A stretch of DNA of 64,000 nt from Adiantum capillus-veneris (taxonomy: Eukaryota > Streptophyta > Polypodiopsida > Polypodiales > Pteridaceae), in NCBI GenBank assembly GCA_014529385.2, contig CM043966.1, forward strand, positions 91,122,587-91,186,586, in the 5' to 3' direction. Below, piece after piece: positions 30,384-47,288 of the stretch. The number at the start of each line of letters is the position of its first letter. Positions within the stretch are counted from its first letter, which is position 1. Made by a program: the position numbers and the translations under genes. A model generated the notes under the pieces. The model made no database searches. It was not told the origin of the DNA and saw only the letters and a list, made by a program, of their open reading frames with translations.

Positions 30384-30775
30384 AGCCCCAAAGACTGGTG
30401 CCCCTTTCGGTATTTCTTTCTTGATTGATGATCACAAAGTACAACTATGGCCAAGGGTCTCGTCTCTGCAATGCTCCCAAGCTACTCTGCCGGGAAGAGA
30501 GCCCCAACACTTCCTTATAAAGGTTACAAGGGGGCTCTAAAACTGGGCACCCCCAAAAGGTGCAAGTTCTAGGACTCCCCAAAAGTTGCCGCCAAAAGCC
30601 TGCCCAAGTTGGCCGTACGGCTGCGATGCCATCAGCGCTGCAAAACGTGGAAAACAGGCCACATCATCAGCGCATAGGATTTAGGGTTTTGGGCCTTTTG
30701 TCCAGCTTGTCCACTTCAGTGGACCTAACCTCTCCTTAATGGGTTAGGCCAATACCATAAGACTTTCATTCACAA
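30384..30775 (-). repeat. Divergent TGTCACAA-family LTR remnant
   Basis: The CCCCAAAGACTGGTGCCCCT and CGGTATTTCTTT blocks, the CACATCATCAGCG motif and the leading (GA)n are arranged as in the other inverted copies. No clean LTR end is visible on either side. Confidence 0.5.
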
Positions 30776-32310
30776 TCGTGTTGATCTGTAATGGAGAGTG
30801 GAGTGGCACTCTTTGTGCAGCCGGCATTGTGCCAGACTCAATGGCTGAATACTTGGATTGAGTTCTACACAGAGGTCCTCACATCTATGAATTCAAAGAG
30901 AAGATCCTTTCAGAAATTTAAAGACAAGATCTTTTTCCTTTGAGGACTATTTGCCAAGTCATTCCTCTCGAATCCAAACTTCTAGGAACTCTACTGGCCC
31001 CCTTCAAGTAGAACTCTAAAAGATACCTCTCTGAACATGTCCTATATGAATCCAGGGTTTGTCTTGATCCTTTCAATAGAATCTATAATTTCTTCTCATA
31101 GCCAAAGACGTGTCTTGATCCCTTAGTGTACTTGTTCAAAAAATTCCCCTAAACCATGCAACTTTCTACTTGTACAAATCAAAAGTCTCGACTCTCAATC
31201 TTTCCAAAAACTTGTCTTTCTACAACTTTACATCTTGATGATGTGGCGTGACCCGGACGGACTGGACTGGACCGGAAGAGGAGCAAAGCAGAGCCGACCG
31301 AACTTGACCCTGTGTTGGAAGGGCCCAGAAAACGTGGCACGTTTTGTAGCAGAAAACATGGGCCATACAGACTTCTGCTGGTGTGGCACCTTACAGACAT
31401 TCTTGACTTTGTGTGTTTTATGTTGGGAGAGCCTTTGGGATGCTGATGATCGAAAGCATTGAGTGTTGGAAGCTTTTGGGTGGCTAATTAATAGAAGTAG
31501 ATGATTTTAGTGCTTTTGGGCACTTTGTAAAGCAACTGTAAAATGATTTGCTCCAAGTACACATAAATATGTTGTCAAGGGTGAGCCATTATCCCTCAGA
31601 CTTGGACGAGTGGGCTCACACTGGTGAAGTATGGCAAGGGATGCCTAGTTGAGGGGACAGACCCAGCTACGGCATTTGATTGGGGAACTCCACCTCATTG
31701 TGTCTCTTCTTTAGAGTTCTCTTTCATTTAAAGTTTGCTGCTTTCAGTCAGTTTGTGGTGGTGGTGTGTTTTACCGTCTTGTCAGGTTACTCGCCTGTTT
31801 CACTGGTATCAGAGCACGGGTCAATTCTTCTCGAAGAAAGAGTCCGATCCGAATTTTGCAGGAACCAACCATGGATGCATCATGACTGAGAAGAGGAATA
31901 CGAGCATGTGGAAGAGAATAATGTTACCTTGTTTTCAGTCATTTTTTCTTCTGGCATGTTTGTTCCTCTCTCTCGTCATTGCAACTTTTTGCCTTCATTG
32001 ATCTGCCAGTTTTCAATTATTTGAAAATGTTTCCTTCTGGTCATGTATGTTTGGCCATTCTAAAATTGAATATACTGTGTTGATGGCATAATGCATCAAA
32101 GAGAACAATCTTTTGATAAAAGTTCTTGTATGCTTGAGGAGAAACCTGATTCTTCTTGCAATATGCTGCATGTCTATCTAGTGTGGGTAAATGAATTGTT
32201 TATAAGGTAACTTTGTAGCTTGCTACTTTCTAACATATTGAGTTGATGGTAGAAGACTGCACATATGTAATCAATACATAATTTGTAACATCTTAAAGGC
32301 TGTCATGCAG
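30776..32310. other. Upstream or intronic sequence of the photolyase, with an LTR-primer remnant
   Basis: No exon for the photolyase N-terminus is recognisable. TGGTATCAGAGC at 31,804-31,815, just after a ...TTTCA end at 31,802, looks like the LTR/primer-site junction of another plus-strand LTR element. Its LTR start and coding part are not visible. The splice acceptor of the first visible exon is at 32,309-32,310. Confidence 0.5.
31804..31815 (+). promoter_or_regulatory. Orphan LTR-retrotransposon primer-binding site
   Basis: An exact TGGTATCAGAGC preceded by TTTCA. It probably marks the 3' end of a degraded 5' LTR. No downstream gag or pol is recognised. Confidence 0.5.
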
Positions 32311-34454
32311 GGAAAAGCCGAGGAAAATATTCCTGCCTTTGTTGAAAGATGTGGTGCATCGGTTCTTGTCATGGATTTTTCTCCCTTGCGAATTGGCAGA
32401 GCATGGAGAGAAGCTGTTTGTAGAGGAGTCCCATCTTCTGTTTCTGTCTTTGAGGTAGATGCCCATAATGTGGTCCCAGTTTGGGTTGCTTCTGAGAAGC
32501 AGGAGTATGGTGCTCGAACAATTCGCAGTAAAATTCAGAGGCATCTGCCAGAGTATTTGGTTGAGTATCCACCACTCACAGCCCCTAGCCACAAATGGAC
32601 ACTGGATAAACCTGAAAGTATAGATTGGGACTCGCTTATTGATGAAGTCATTAAGTAAGTCAAGGCTCTCTTTTTCTATTTAGCAAAAACTGGTTGGTTT
32701 TTAAATTGTCACGTGGGCTGATAGGAAAGGTGCAGAGGTGCCTGAAGTCAAATGGTGTGAGCCAGGGGAAGATGCTGCAATGGAGCTTCTTTTAGGAAAA
32801 AAGAAAGGGTTTTTAACAGTACGAATACGAAATTATGCAGACGATCGCAATGATCCTGCAAAGACTGCTGCGCTTTCAGGTCTATCACCATATTTGCATT
32901 ATGGTCAAATTTCAGCCCAGCGCTGTGCTTTGGAGGGCCGCAAAGTTAGGAGAACACATACAAAGGTGTTTCAGCATAATATTTATCCTATTTTTATTTT
33001 TCTCCTCAAAAAGGATGGGACTTGTTGACAAGAGAACACACAATCTCAATCAATGGCATTATAGAGTGAGTTTATGATGACCATTTTAGGAGCCTTTTGA
33101 TTTGGTTGTCTCAGGCTATTGATGCTTTTCTTGAGGAGCTAGTGATACGAAGGGAGCTGGCAGACAATTATTGTTTCTATCAGCCCCATTATGACAGTCT
33201 TCAAGGTGCCTACGAGTGGGCTCGCAATACCCTTTTGGCGCATGCTTCTGATAAGAGGGAGTACATTTACACGTGAGAACAATTCATTGGTCTTGCCATT
33301 TGTTCGAAAGAATTGCTTACTGTTAAAACCAATAATCTCAAAATGGCTATAATGAGTGCAAATTTTTACTGCCACCATTTACCTCTGTAAAGTTTGATAT
33401 CATGTTTCAACTTCTTTCAATCGAGAAGGGTTGAGGCTGATGGTTATGGTTCAGCTGTGTTGTCATTTTTGGTTAATATCTAGTCATGAAGTACTGTTGT
33501 GAAGCAATTTTGTGTTGTGCATACTGGATCTGTCACTAGCTAATGCCTCGGTTTTAAGTCATCTCAACATTTGCGTTTTTCTGACTATGGTTCAGCCAAG
33601 AAGAGCTGGAGAAGGGGAAAACTTATGATGAAGTATGTTTCTCTTTTAATAAAAACTTCTCTGTTGATCTTCATGCCTTGTAATTTTTGTTTGCTTCTCT
33701 GTGATTGGCAAAGCTGTGGAATGCATCGCAACTCGAGATGGTTCACCTAGGAAAAATGCATGGATTTATGAGGTAATTTTTCACTGCTCTTATGCCACAC
33801 ACTCTAAAGATTTCAACAAAGTTTCTCATGTGGTTTTGTTTTGGAATTAAACAACAAACCACTTTGTTGTTTCTCATCTGGTGTTGTTCAACCAAATATA
33901 TAAATATTCTCTTTGACAGGATGTATTGGGCAAAGAAAATACTTGAATGGACATCAGGGCCAGAAGAAGCACTCGCTATTGCAATCTATCTGAATGATAA
34001 GGTTGTAATTTTCAACTTTCCAAAGTAGCGGCCTATTGAATTTAGTGGTCTTAAATCTTAGAAGTCCTGTTAGCTATATGGGCTTTTGCTCTCTTTTTGT
34101 GCAGTATGAACTAGACGGAAGAGATCCAAATGGCTACGTTGGTTGCATGTGGTCTATTTGCGGCATACATGATCAGGTATGTGGTTTCGATGGGCTAGTC
34201 CCACTCTTAGATGTTGCCATTCATTTGGTGTTTTTTTATAATTGGTCTAGGTTTCTCAGGGATGGCAGGAGCGTCCTGTGTTTGGAAAAATACGTTTTAT
34301 GAACTACAACGGGTGTAAGAGGAAGTTCAATGTGGATGGCTACATCCAGTATGTGAAGCGTGCGGTTGCGGAATTGAAGAAGGCCGCAAAAGATCCAGCT
34401 AAGGTTCCGCCATCCTCAACACCAGCAAAGAAGGATATCTTCTCAAGGAGTTGA
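32311..34454 (+). CDS. PHR1: Class II CPD photolyase, C-terminal eight exons
   Basis: The exons are 32311-32654, 32725-32965, 33115-33272, 33596-33632, 33714-33772, 33920-34001, 34105-34176 and 34260-34454. All introns are GT-AG, phases agree throughout, and 395 residues end at TGA. Class II signatures include [70 protein letters not shown]-like sequence, [35 protein letters not shown] and [10 protein letters not shown]. The enzyme uses FADH- and blue light to split cyclobutane pyrimidine dimers. Known plant proteins are about 490-500 residues, so roughly the first 100 residues are missing upstream; the first visible exon starts in phase 0 after an acceptor. The exons are clean, suggesting a working gene whose early exons lie beyond a repeat-filled intron. 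The other possibility is a 5'-truncated copy. The basic Lys-rich tail is lineage-specific. Confidence 0.93.
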
Positions 34455-35848
34455 CAATTCGATGATAATAAAAACTTGGCGACAGAACTCAGCTGTATAC
34501 TTTGGGTGGAGAGTTGTAAGATACTTGGAAAGGGATGTTTTGGAACAATGGAGCCCAGACATTCTTTGTTTTTTGCTCTCCTGGTTGATCATTTCTTATC
34601 ATGGGAAGTTCACTGAATGCTTGTCATGGTTGCATGGAACATGAATGCGAACAGAATGAGGAATGGGGCCAAAGGTATGGAATGGGAACGGAGTGGAACA
34701 CGGGCATGAAAGATTCTCAAAACATGTAATTTTTAGCTCAAGTCATTTGTGTACTAGAAGCTCTCGACTCGAGTAGCCTGATTAGCACTACAATTGTGAG
34801 AATTTCTGAATCAACTTTAGTCAAATGCACCAAAGTTTGAAGCACATGAACATACATTTTTGCATTATGGACTGGTGAAATGGCAAGAAGAACTAAGGTG
34901 CACCCTCTCCCTCAACCCCCGCTCTTCCCACTATGCCAAAGGATGCATCTGGTGGACACATTCTTGCAATGCATATTCAAGATTGCACCATCATAGCCAA
35001 GAGCATTGGCTCTCTACACCATCTGATTCTTTTCTTGAAAGAAATGTGGCTATACGCATTTACAAATGCTCCGAGCAAGTCGATCTAACCACTTTACTGA
35101 GATACTAGAGGTTGAATGCCAAGGGCTTGAGCAAAGGAGCAGGTTGACAAAAAAATAAACATTATCTAGCATGAGACTTGTGTCTTAAAATTGTATTGAG
35201 CTATATTCTAGAGTTTCTATAGCATTTCAATGCATTCTATGGTTTTATACTCCTCAGTATTGTGTTATATGTAGAGTGTATTTAGTGCGCCGTATGGGAT
35301 CCTTGGAAGTTCTATTCCGTACTTATTTCACACTTCCGTACCTGTCCGAGTCCAACGTATGGAAATACTATGGCTACTTGATAGCTTAACCATAGAGGTG
35401 CATTTGCAATGAATTAGTGAATGAATGGAGGAGAGAAAAAAACCGCAGTATGATCAGAGTAAACTAACAAGAATTGAACAGAAATTGTCAAGTTGACAAG
35501 CAGGATCACAGTTCAAGTAGTGATATCAGCAAGTGGTTTACTTTTTAGCAAGAGAACTTAAACTCAGCCTCCTCATAGAACGCAAAATTGCATGGGCTCT
35601 CGTGTCTACATATGCCTCATAACTGTACAGATGTGTAGGGTTTAGGGTTAATAACTATTTACATAGATAGAGTATGAAAAGGAGAAGTTGAAAGTTCCCA
35701 GCCATTTGAACCTGGCTACTTGGTGGGAGTACTTGAGCTAAAGATGAGGAGAGGTGCATTCGCTTATATACATAAAGAAGCAATTCATTGCAAAGCATAG
35801 GAGACAAATGTGTGGTGTCTCATTTCATGGTTGATGGGGGCATTGACC
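34455..35848. other. Convergent intergenic region
   Basis: The photolyase ends at 34,454 and the SWEET gene ends at 35,849 on the other strand. No further gene is seen. Both 3' UTRs must lie here. I do not see a clear polyadenylation signal that I would commit to. Confidence 0.5.
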
Positions 35849-41736
<5,888 letters not shown>

Positions 41737-42161
41737 ATGGCGTGTGTGTGTGTGAGAGAGAGAGAGAGCCACCAAGTAGAGTGCAAAAATGTACTTTTAG
41801 TGTGTGTGTTTTAGTGTGTGTGTATATTATAAGCTTTCACTCTTTAGTTAGGCATGTAGTCATGAGTGCTTCCATTACTGATTCCGGTGAGCTTCAGCAA
41901 GCAATGAGCGTGTTGAAAATAGCGGTGAAGTAGACGTAGTGCAAAATGGCAATGGCAGTGAAGAAGTGTACCATTTCTCTTTGTATTCTATGAAGTGGGC
42001 CGATAATGAGATGATAGTAGGGAAAAAGTAGTAGTAAAGCGCACAGACGTACCAGACCAATTTGCTGGGCTTGCAACAGCCTTTATACGTTTGGAGAGTG
42101 AGTGCAGCTGTGCATGCATGTGCGCGCGCGCGCACCCAAACAAAACATTCCGCTTAACTTC

Positions 42162-42233
<72 letters not shown>

Positions 42234-42346
42234 TTCATTTGCCACTTCACCTACACCAGCGGTTTCACATGTTTAGGGGTGGATCAGTTATTTGCGTCAT
42301 ATAGCGCTCAGTATCGTTCCACCAACCTCTCTCCTCATGTTGCTTG

Positions 42347-42383
<37 letters not shown>

Positions 42384-43138
42384 AGGTCTTGAGTTCAACT
42401 CTCCTCCCTAGACAGATCTATAATGTCTCTTGAGATAGTTTCCTACGGCGTTAAAACTCTCTTCTTCTTCTTCTTCTTCTACTTCTTCTTAATGTCGTAG
42501 AAGAAGAAGAAGAAGAAGAAGAAGAGAGTTTTAACGTCGTAGGAGTTCCCATTTAGAGACGGTGAAATTGGCGAGGGCCTTGCGCAAGATCGATTGGTCC
42601 ATTTCAATCGTTCATAGGCTCGATTGATAGCCAAGGAGTTGGGGCATCTGCAACAAAAGGTACCATCATCTGCGAGGACTCATAGTGAAAGCAACAAATA
42701 CATCTTCATTTTCTTGTGTAACAAAAAGAGCGGTCAATAGCACGACTCTTACGAGGGTTTTTAGAGCCATGGCTGCCAGCGCAGATTGAACACGCAAGGG
42801 ACGCCTCAGATTTGGAGTTACTTGCACTAACCATGCAAGCTTTCGCTTCATGTTCTCTCTATACTGGTGAAAAACAATTTACATTTTTGGAGGTATGACG
42901 GCCCTTACAGAGGGCCCTGTCTTTTTACTGGCACACTTACCCTACATATAGATCTTCAAGGAGGAAATAGTTCCTACTACGGTAAATACTTCTCTTCTCA
43001 TGTGTGTGTGAGTGAAGAGGAACCTCAAATACTCTTTCTCCCACCTAGCGTCGACTTGAATAAAAGGTCTTGAGTTCAAGACTCTTCTGATAGATCTTTG
43101 AGGTCTCTTGGGATAGTTCCTAAGATGTTAAAAGCTTG

Positions 43139-43184
<46 letters not shown>

Positions 43185-43784
43185 AATTTTGGTGTTTGTC
43201 ACCTTATGCATCCTTCGTGTCAGAGTTGGGGCCCGAGGTGTGTGTGTGTGTACGTGCGCACGCGTGTGTGTGTAGATCTTTGAGGTCCCTTGGGATTGTT
43301 CCTGGGAGGTCAAAAGTTCTCTCTTTTTGTTCACTTGTCTATTCGGATTGGTCCTTACCACTTTGAAAATTCCATCACCCAAGTGTTATGATCCCATTCC
43401 CCTCTTGAATAATACATCTTGAGCTCAAGGCTCAAGGGTCCCTACAACGTCTTATTCATTCTCTTTCTGGTGATGTAGTGTAAAGGGGCCAATTAAAAAC
43501 CAAGTCCTTGTAAACGGACCTGTGGCCTCCCAAGTTTATAATGGTTTTAAACCAATACAGTATTGGGACAACAAGAGCCTAGTGGTGGAGTTGATAGCTT
43601 GAGTGAAGGTTAAATCTTGACCATTTGTATGGGTTCAAACCTTGTTGGCTCTCTATGCACCCAAGTATGGCTGTCTTCATAGGGCCATTTTTGTTACATA
43701 GAAAATTTTCGTTGATGTATTGCGTCTTATTCACGTCTTGGATTAAAAGCGTTGCTTTTTACTGTGTATGCACCTTGCAACACT
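41737..43784. other. SWEET upstream region, microsatellites, no gene
   Basis: It holds (TG)n(AG)n blocks at 41,742-41,768 and 42,162-42,228, (CT)n at 42,350-42,380 and 43,141-43,180, and the foldback at 42,442-42,543. A phrase GGTCTTGAGTTCAA...GATAGATC...AGGTCTCTTGGGATAG occurs near 42,385 and 43,065 and in part near 43,275, so it is a short dispersed repeat. No credible gene is visible. Confidence 0.5.
42442..42543. repeat. Foldback with TTC/GAA-repeat arms
   Basis: The left arm CCTACGGCGTTAAAACTCTC plus (TTC)n pairs with the right arm (GAA)n plus GAGAGTTTTAACGTCGTAGG, about 40 bp with one mismatch. The loop is about 10-20 bp. It is probably an inverted duplication of a small repeat or a foldback transposon. 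Confidence 0.75.
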
Positions 43785-43920
43785 CTTCCGATTGAGCTTC
43801 TCACATTGAAGCATGCACTTCTAGATTTGTCCTTCTTTTCTGGCGGCCTTAACTTGGCCCCTTTACCTAGTATGTTTAGAGGCACTCTTTCTCTCTTGTG
43901 ATGTATTGTGCATAGAGAAG

Positions 43921-43964
<44 letters not shown>

Positions 43965-44177
43965 GCACTCTTTCTCTCTTGTGGTGTATTGTGCATATAG
44001 AAGCTTCACTCTCTCTCTCTCTCTCTCTCTCTTCCGATTGAGCTTCTCAGATTGAAAATTGGTGAAGCAGGCACTTTGGGATTTGTCCTTCTTCTTAGGC
44101 GGCATTAACTTGGCCCCTTTACCCTAGTATGTTTAGAGGCACTCTTTCTCTGTTGTGGTGTATTGTGCATAAAGAAG

Positions 44178-44226
<49 letters not shown>

Positions 44227-44367
44227 ATTGAGCTTCTCAGATTGAAAATTGGTGAAGCAGGCACTTCGGGACTTGTCCTTCTTCTTAGGCGGCCTTATCT
44301 TGGCCCCTTTACCCTAGTATGTTTAGAGGCACTCTTTCTCTCTTGTGGTGTATTGTGCATAGAGAAG

Positions 44368-44405
<38 letters not shown>
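43785..44405 (+). repeat. About 190-bp minisatellite with (CT)n in every unit
   Basis: The units start at about 43,785, 44,031 and 44,221 (CTTCCGATTGAGCTTCTCA or a near match) and end in (CT)n. Each carries GTCCTTCTT...GGCGGC and TAGTATGTTTAGAGGCACTC. A 62-bp partial unit lies at 43,962-44,030. The CT lengths vary between units. Confidence 0.85.
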
Positions 44406-44410
<5 letters not shown>

Positions 44411-45234
44411 CCTGCTCACAAATGTCTAAGCTTAATATGAGGTCAAATTATGGCTTTTGATACACAATTTTGACTCACATAAGCATAGTTCAAAGCTCGG
44501 ACACAATCGTCATCTATCTCACATGATTGAGAATAGTTGAAGAACGAAAAATATGTTTGTCAAACGATTTTTTCATTTTTTTCTTATAGGAATAAGCGAA
44601 GATGCTTTTGTAAAAGTGTGAATGAAAGCTAAACTAAGTGGAAAAGGGGAGGGGGGCGGTAGGGGTTTTGGGGGGGGGGGGGGTTCTCGCATGAGCGTGG
44701 CATGCAGACGAGATAGAGACGGGGAAAGCGAGATTTTCTTTGTGTTCAAAGGAAAAGCGCCAAATTTTTTCCAAGAGCAGTGTTTGGGAAAAATGTGTCT
44801 GGGTTTAATATCGTGTCGTTATCAATTTCAAAAATGCTAGTTGAGGGCAAGGGGAAAAGGAGAAACTCCGACTCAAAATAGAAAAAAATAGTGTAAAAAC
44901 CGAAAAAAAACCTAATTTTATAAAATCTCCTCTTCACAAATTCAAGGAAGGGAATTTTGTATGCTTGGAAAAATGAATTTTCTTGAATAGAAGTGTCGAT
45001 GCGAGATTTTTCGTGTGGGAGACGAGGGAGGTGACGCCTGGAGAGAGAGACAAAAAGACAAATGAGGCGAGAAGTCGTGGAGTGAGAGGAAAAAAAGATC
45101 TTTCTGTTCTATAGGTCGGCGTCTATGTTTAATGTCCCACTGGGAAGACGCGGTGAGCAAGCACATTAGGGGAGGAGGTGGGCAGCGTCTTGGTGACGAT
45201 CAAGGTTGGAGAGAGTCTCTTATTGCAACCCCCC

Positions 45235-45265
<31 letters not shown>

Positions 45266-45640
45266 ACGCCTTGCATGGTCTGCCCCTCGCCCTTCTTGCA
45301 TGCTGGTTCTTTCGGAGTGGGCTGCAATCCAATGTTTAGGGCCTTCTCGCTCACAACCATGTCGATCAGTGGAGCGGACTCGAGGTTGAACTTGCAAGTA
45401 GTGTGCCGAGCCAGGGTCAACGGAGATGAACTCCACTTGAGCAACAGGTTTCAGGGGGGGCATATGCGCAACAAAGCTAGGACAGTTGGGCAAGCGATGC
45501 GCAGAGACGACAACGGGGGAGCAGTGCACAAAGAAGGGGATGGCGGCAGCCTGGGGCACTTTGAGATTTGTTATAATTATTCAATCACATCACATTACTT
45601 ATTATGATCATAATAGGAATGTTTGGTTTACCTTAGATGT
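44406..45640. other. No gene recognised
   Basis: It contains a G run (44,670-44,683), a (CT)n at 45,238-45,264 and GA-rich stretches. Frames of 60-130 codons exist on both strands but none shows a domain or codon pattern that I would trust. Confidence 0.4.
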
Positions 45641-45649
45641 GTACTTCTT

Positions 45650-46560
45650 GTAAGAGCTAAGTTTGTGTTCTAAACAACAAAGGAATCTCTAAACTCTCTC
45701 ATCTTTGGGATGACAAAAGCTTTTGCTGGAAGTATATGGAGCTTGTAGGAATGCAACATAACTTGGGCATGTACGAAAGGCTTCTGATCGGTGGACTCTT
45801 GGAAGTGCTTGCAACCTCACCCCCATCTGCTAATGGATCAACAATTGATTAGAGAACCTAGCATTGGCCGAAGGATAGAGTGTTCGCGCTTTGCAAGACT
45901 CATAATACCTATAATATGCTGATATACAAAGCAGATTGCTTCGTCCCACTCACCAAAATTAGATTGCTTCGTCCCACTCACCAAAATTTAGAAGAAAAAC
46001 TGGTGTGAAGAACGATGGCGAAAGAGTGTTAATTAAGGACATTTGGAAGTCTCAATGGCCAAAATATATGAAGGTATTCATATGGAAGGTTCTATGGGGA
46101 GCCTTGCCTACTGGTATTAAGGTGCTAACTAGAGGGCTCGGCTTTGACATCTGCTTTGGTTGTAGGCCAACCTCCGAAGACCCCCTTTGTCTTTTCATCA
46201 TGTGCCCTACTTTAGGGGGGACTAGCCGCTAAGGTGTGCAAATGGGTATGGAGAACTTAGAAGATAATCTTCTTCACTGATGACTTGATCTTGGGGGGCG
46301 TGGATTCCAAAGCTAGGCCCATTTTGGTGTGCACCCAGAGTACTAGATTTTGCTAACTAAATCAAGTTTGGAAGTCTAGGAATCTTTGGGTATTTGAGGC
46401 CAAGCTGGCGGTAGCTTGTTTTGATGATATTGTGCGCATGAGCACTAAGCTCATCCATAGTGTTGGAGCTAGAGGAGTGTCAATATATAAGGATAAAGAT
46501 TGGACTCATGCATTGAGCTGCTTGGAACACTCAAGAAGGTAGGTTTGTAACCGCTGAAAT
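45650..46560 (+). pseudogene. Plant L1-type LINE fragment with zf-RVT domain
   Basis: At 46,005-46,232 the frame KNDGERVLIKDIWKSQWPKY, FIWKVLWGALPTGIKVLTRG and CFGCRPTSEDPLCLFIMCP is the zinc-binding RT-associated domain at the C-terminus of plant L1 ORF2. Upstream (45,690-45,780) LSHLWDDKSFCWKYMEL fits the linker before it. A 25-bp tandem duplication (about 45,938-45,987) lies just upstream of it. The RT core is absent. Confidence 0.6.
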
Positions 46561-47148
46561 TTTATCTTTTCTTGTGCACAAGCCTCTGTTGGAACCTTAG
46601 CCCCCCAAAGGCACATGTAGTGCTTGTGAGAAATTGTATTCTTTTCGAGTTAATATAAAGTCTAGCAACTCACAATTGTGAGTATGGAAATAAAAAGAGC
46701 TAACTTTGTGTTATATTAGAATGTATAGAATGCGACTTAAAAATTAGGGGGTTTTTGGATATTAAAAGAACCTCCAAGCAGGTGATCTCTTGTTTGAACA
46801 CCCAAGAAAATCTAGTATGACTATCTTCTTTGGGGGTTTTGGGGATCTTTCTCTTCTGTTCATAGAGAGATAAGTTGCTTCAAGTTCAAGTGAATAAGAT
46901 TTCATTTTGAGTGGATCTATTGTTTAATTTATAGCATTGATTGTGCTTATAGGAGTGTATTTCTAGGATGCCAAATCACTCCATGAGTGTTGATGGTCAT
47001 TTTTTGGTCTCTTCACGGTTATATTTTTGAGGAAAGAAGTCCTCAATTTGCCAAGGGATAGTAGATAAGTTCAACTTCATGAAGATGCCGCAGGAAGCGT
47101 GTGCGAGTGCAAGTGGGAGAGCAGAGAGAGAGAGAGAGAGACCTGGTC
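46561..47148. other. No gene recognised
   Basis: AT-rich intergenic sequence with a short (GA)n at 47,124-47,140 beside the next LTR. Confidence 0.4.
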
Positions 47149-47288
47149 TGTTGGGTGGAGAACACAACAACTTATTCTGTTGTAGCTCCTTATTCTCTTT
47201 GTATTAAAGAATAAGTGTATGTATGGTTAAGTTAGTAGATGGGTTAGTAGTAAGTAGGTTGTCCAACCAGTTGGCCTGAATCCCAACA
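47149..47288 (-). repeat. Short 3' LTR of Copia fragment D
   Basis: It starts TGTTGGG and ends CCCAACA, perfect 7-bp inverted ends over 140 bp. On the minus strand the purine tract AGTGGGAGTT (47,289-47,298) precedes it, as in Copia C. No partner LTR is found. Confidence 0.65.

Noticed and set aside
30095-30540. GC-rich frames (Gly, Arg, Gln repeats)
   Set aside because: Low-complexity sequence in the presumed LINE 5' flank, open in several frames because stops are AT-rich.
32311-34454. Photolyase as a processed or decayed pseudogene
   Set aside because: Eight exons with correct GT-AG borders and phases, no stop or shift, and all class II motifs argue for a real gene, although the start is not in view.
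45200-45607. Overlapping 119- and 133-codon frames
   Set aside because: Both strands are open over the same GC-rich stretch with a CT repeat; no domain and no splice pattern support a gene.
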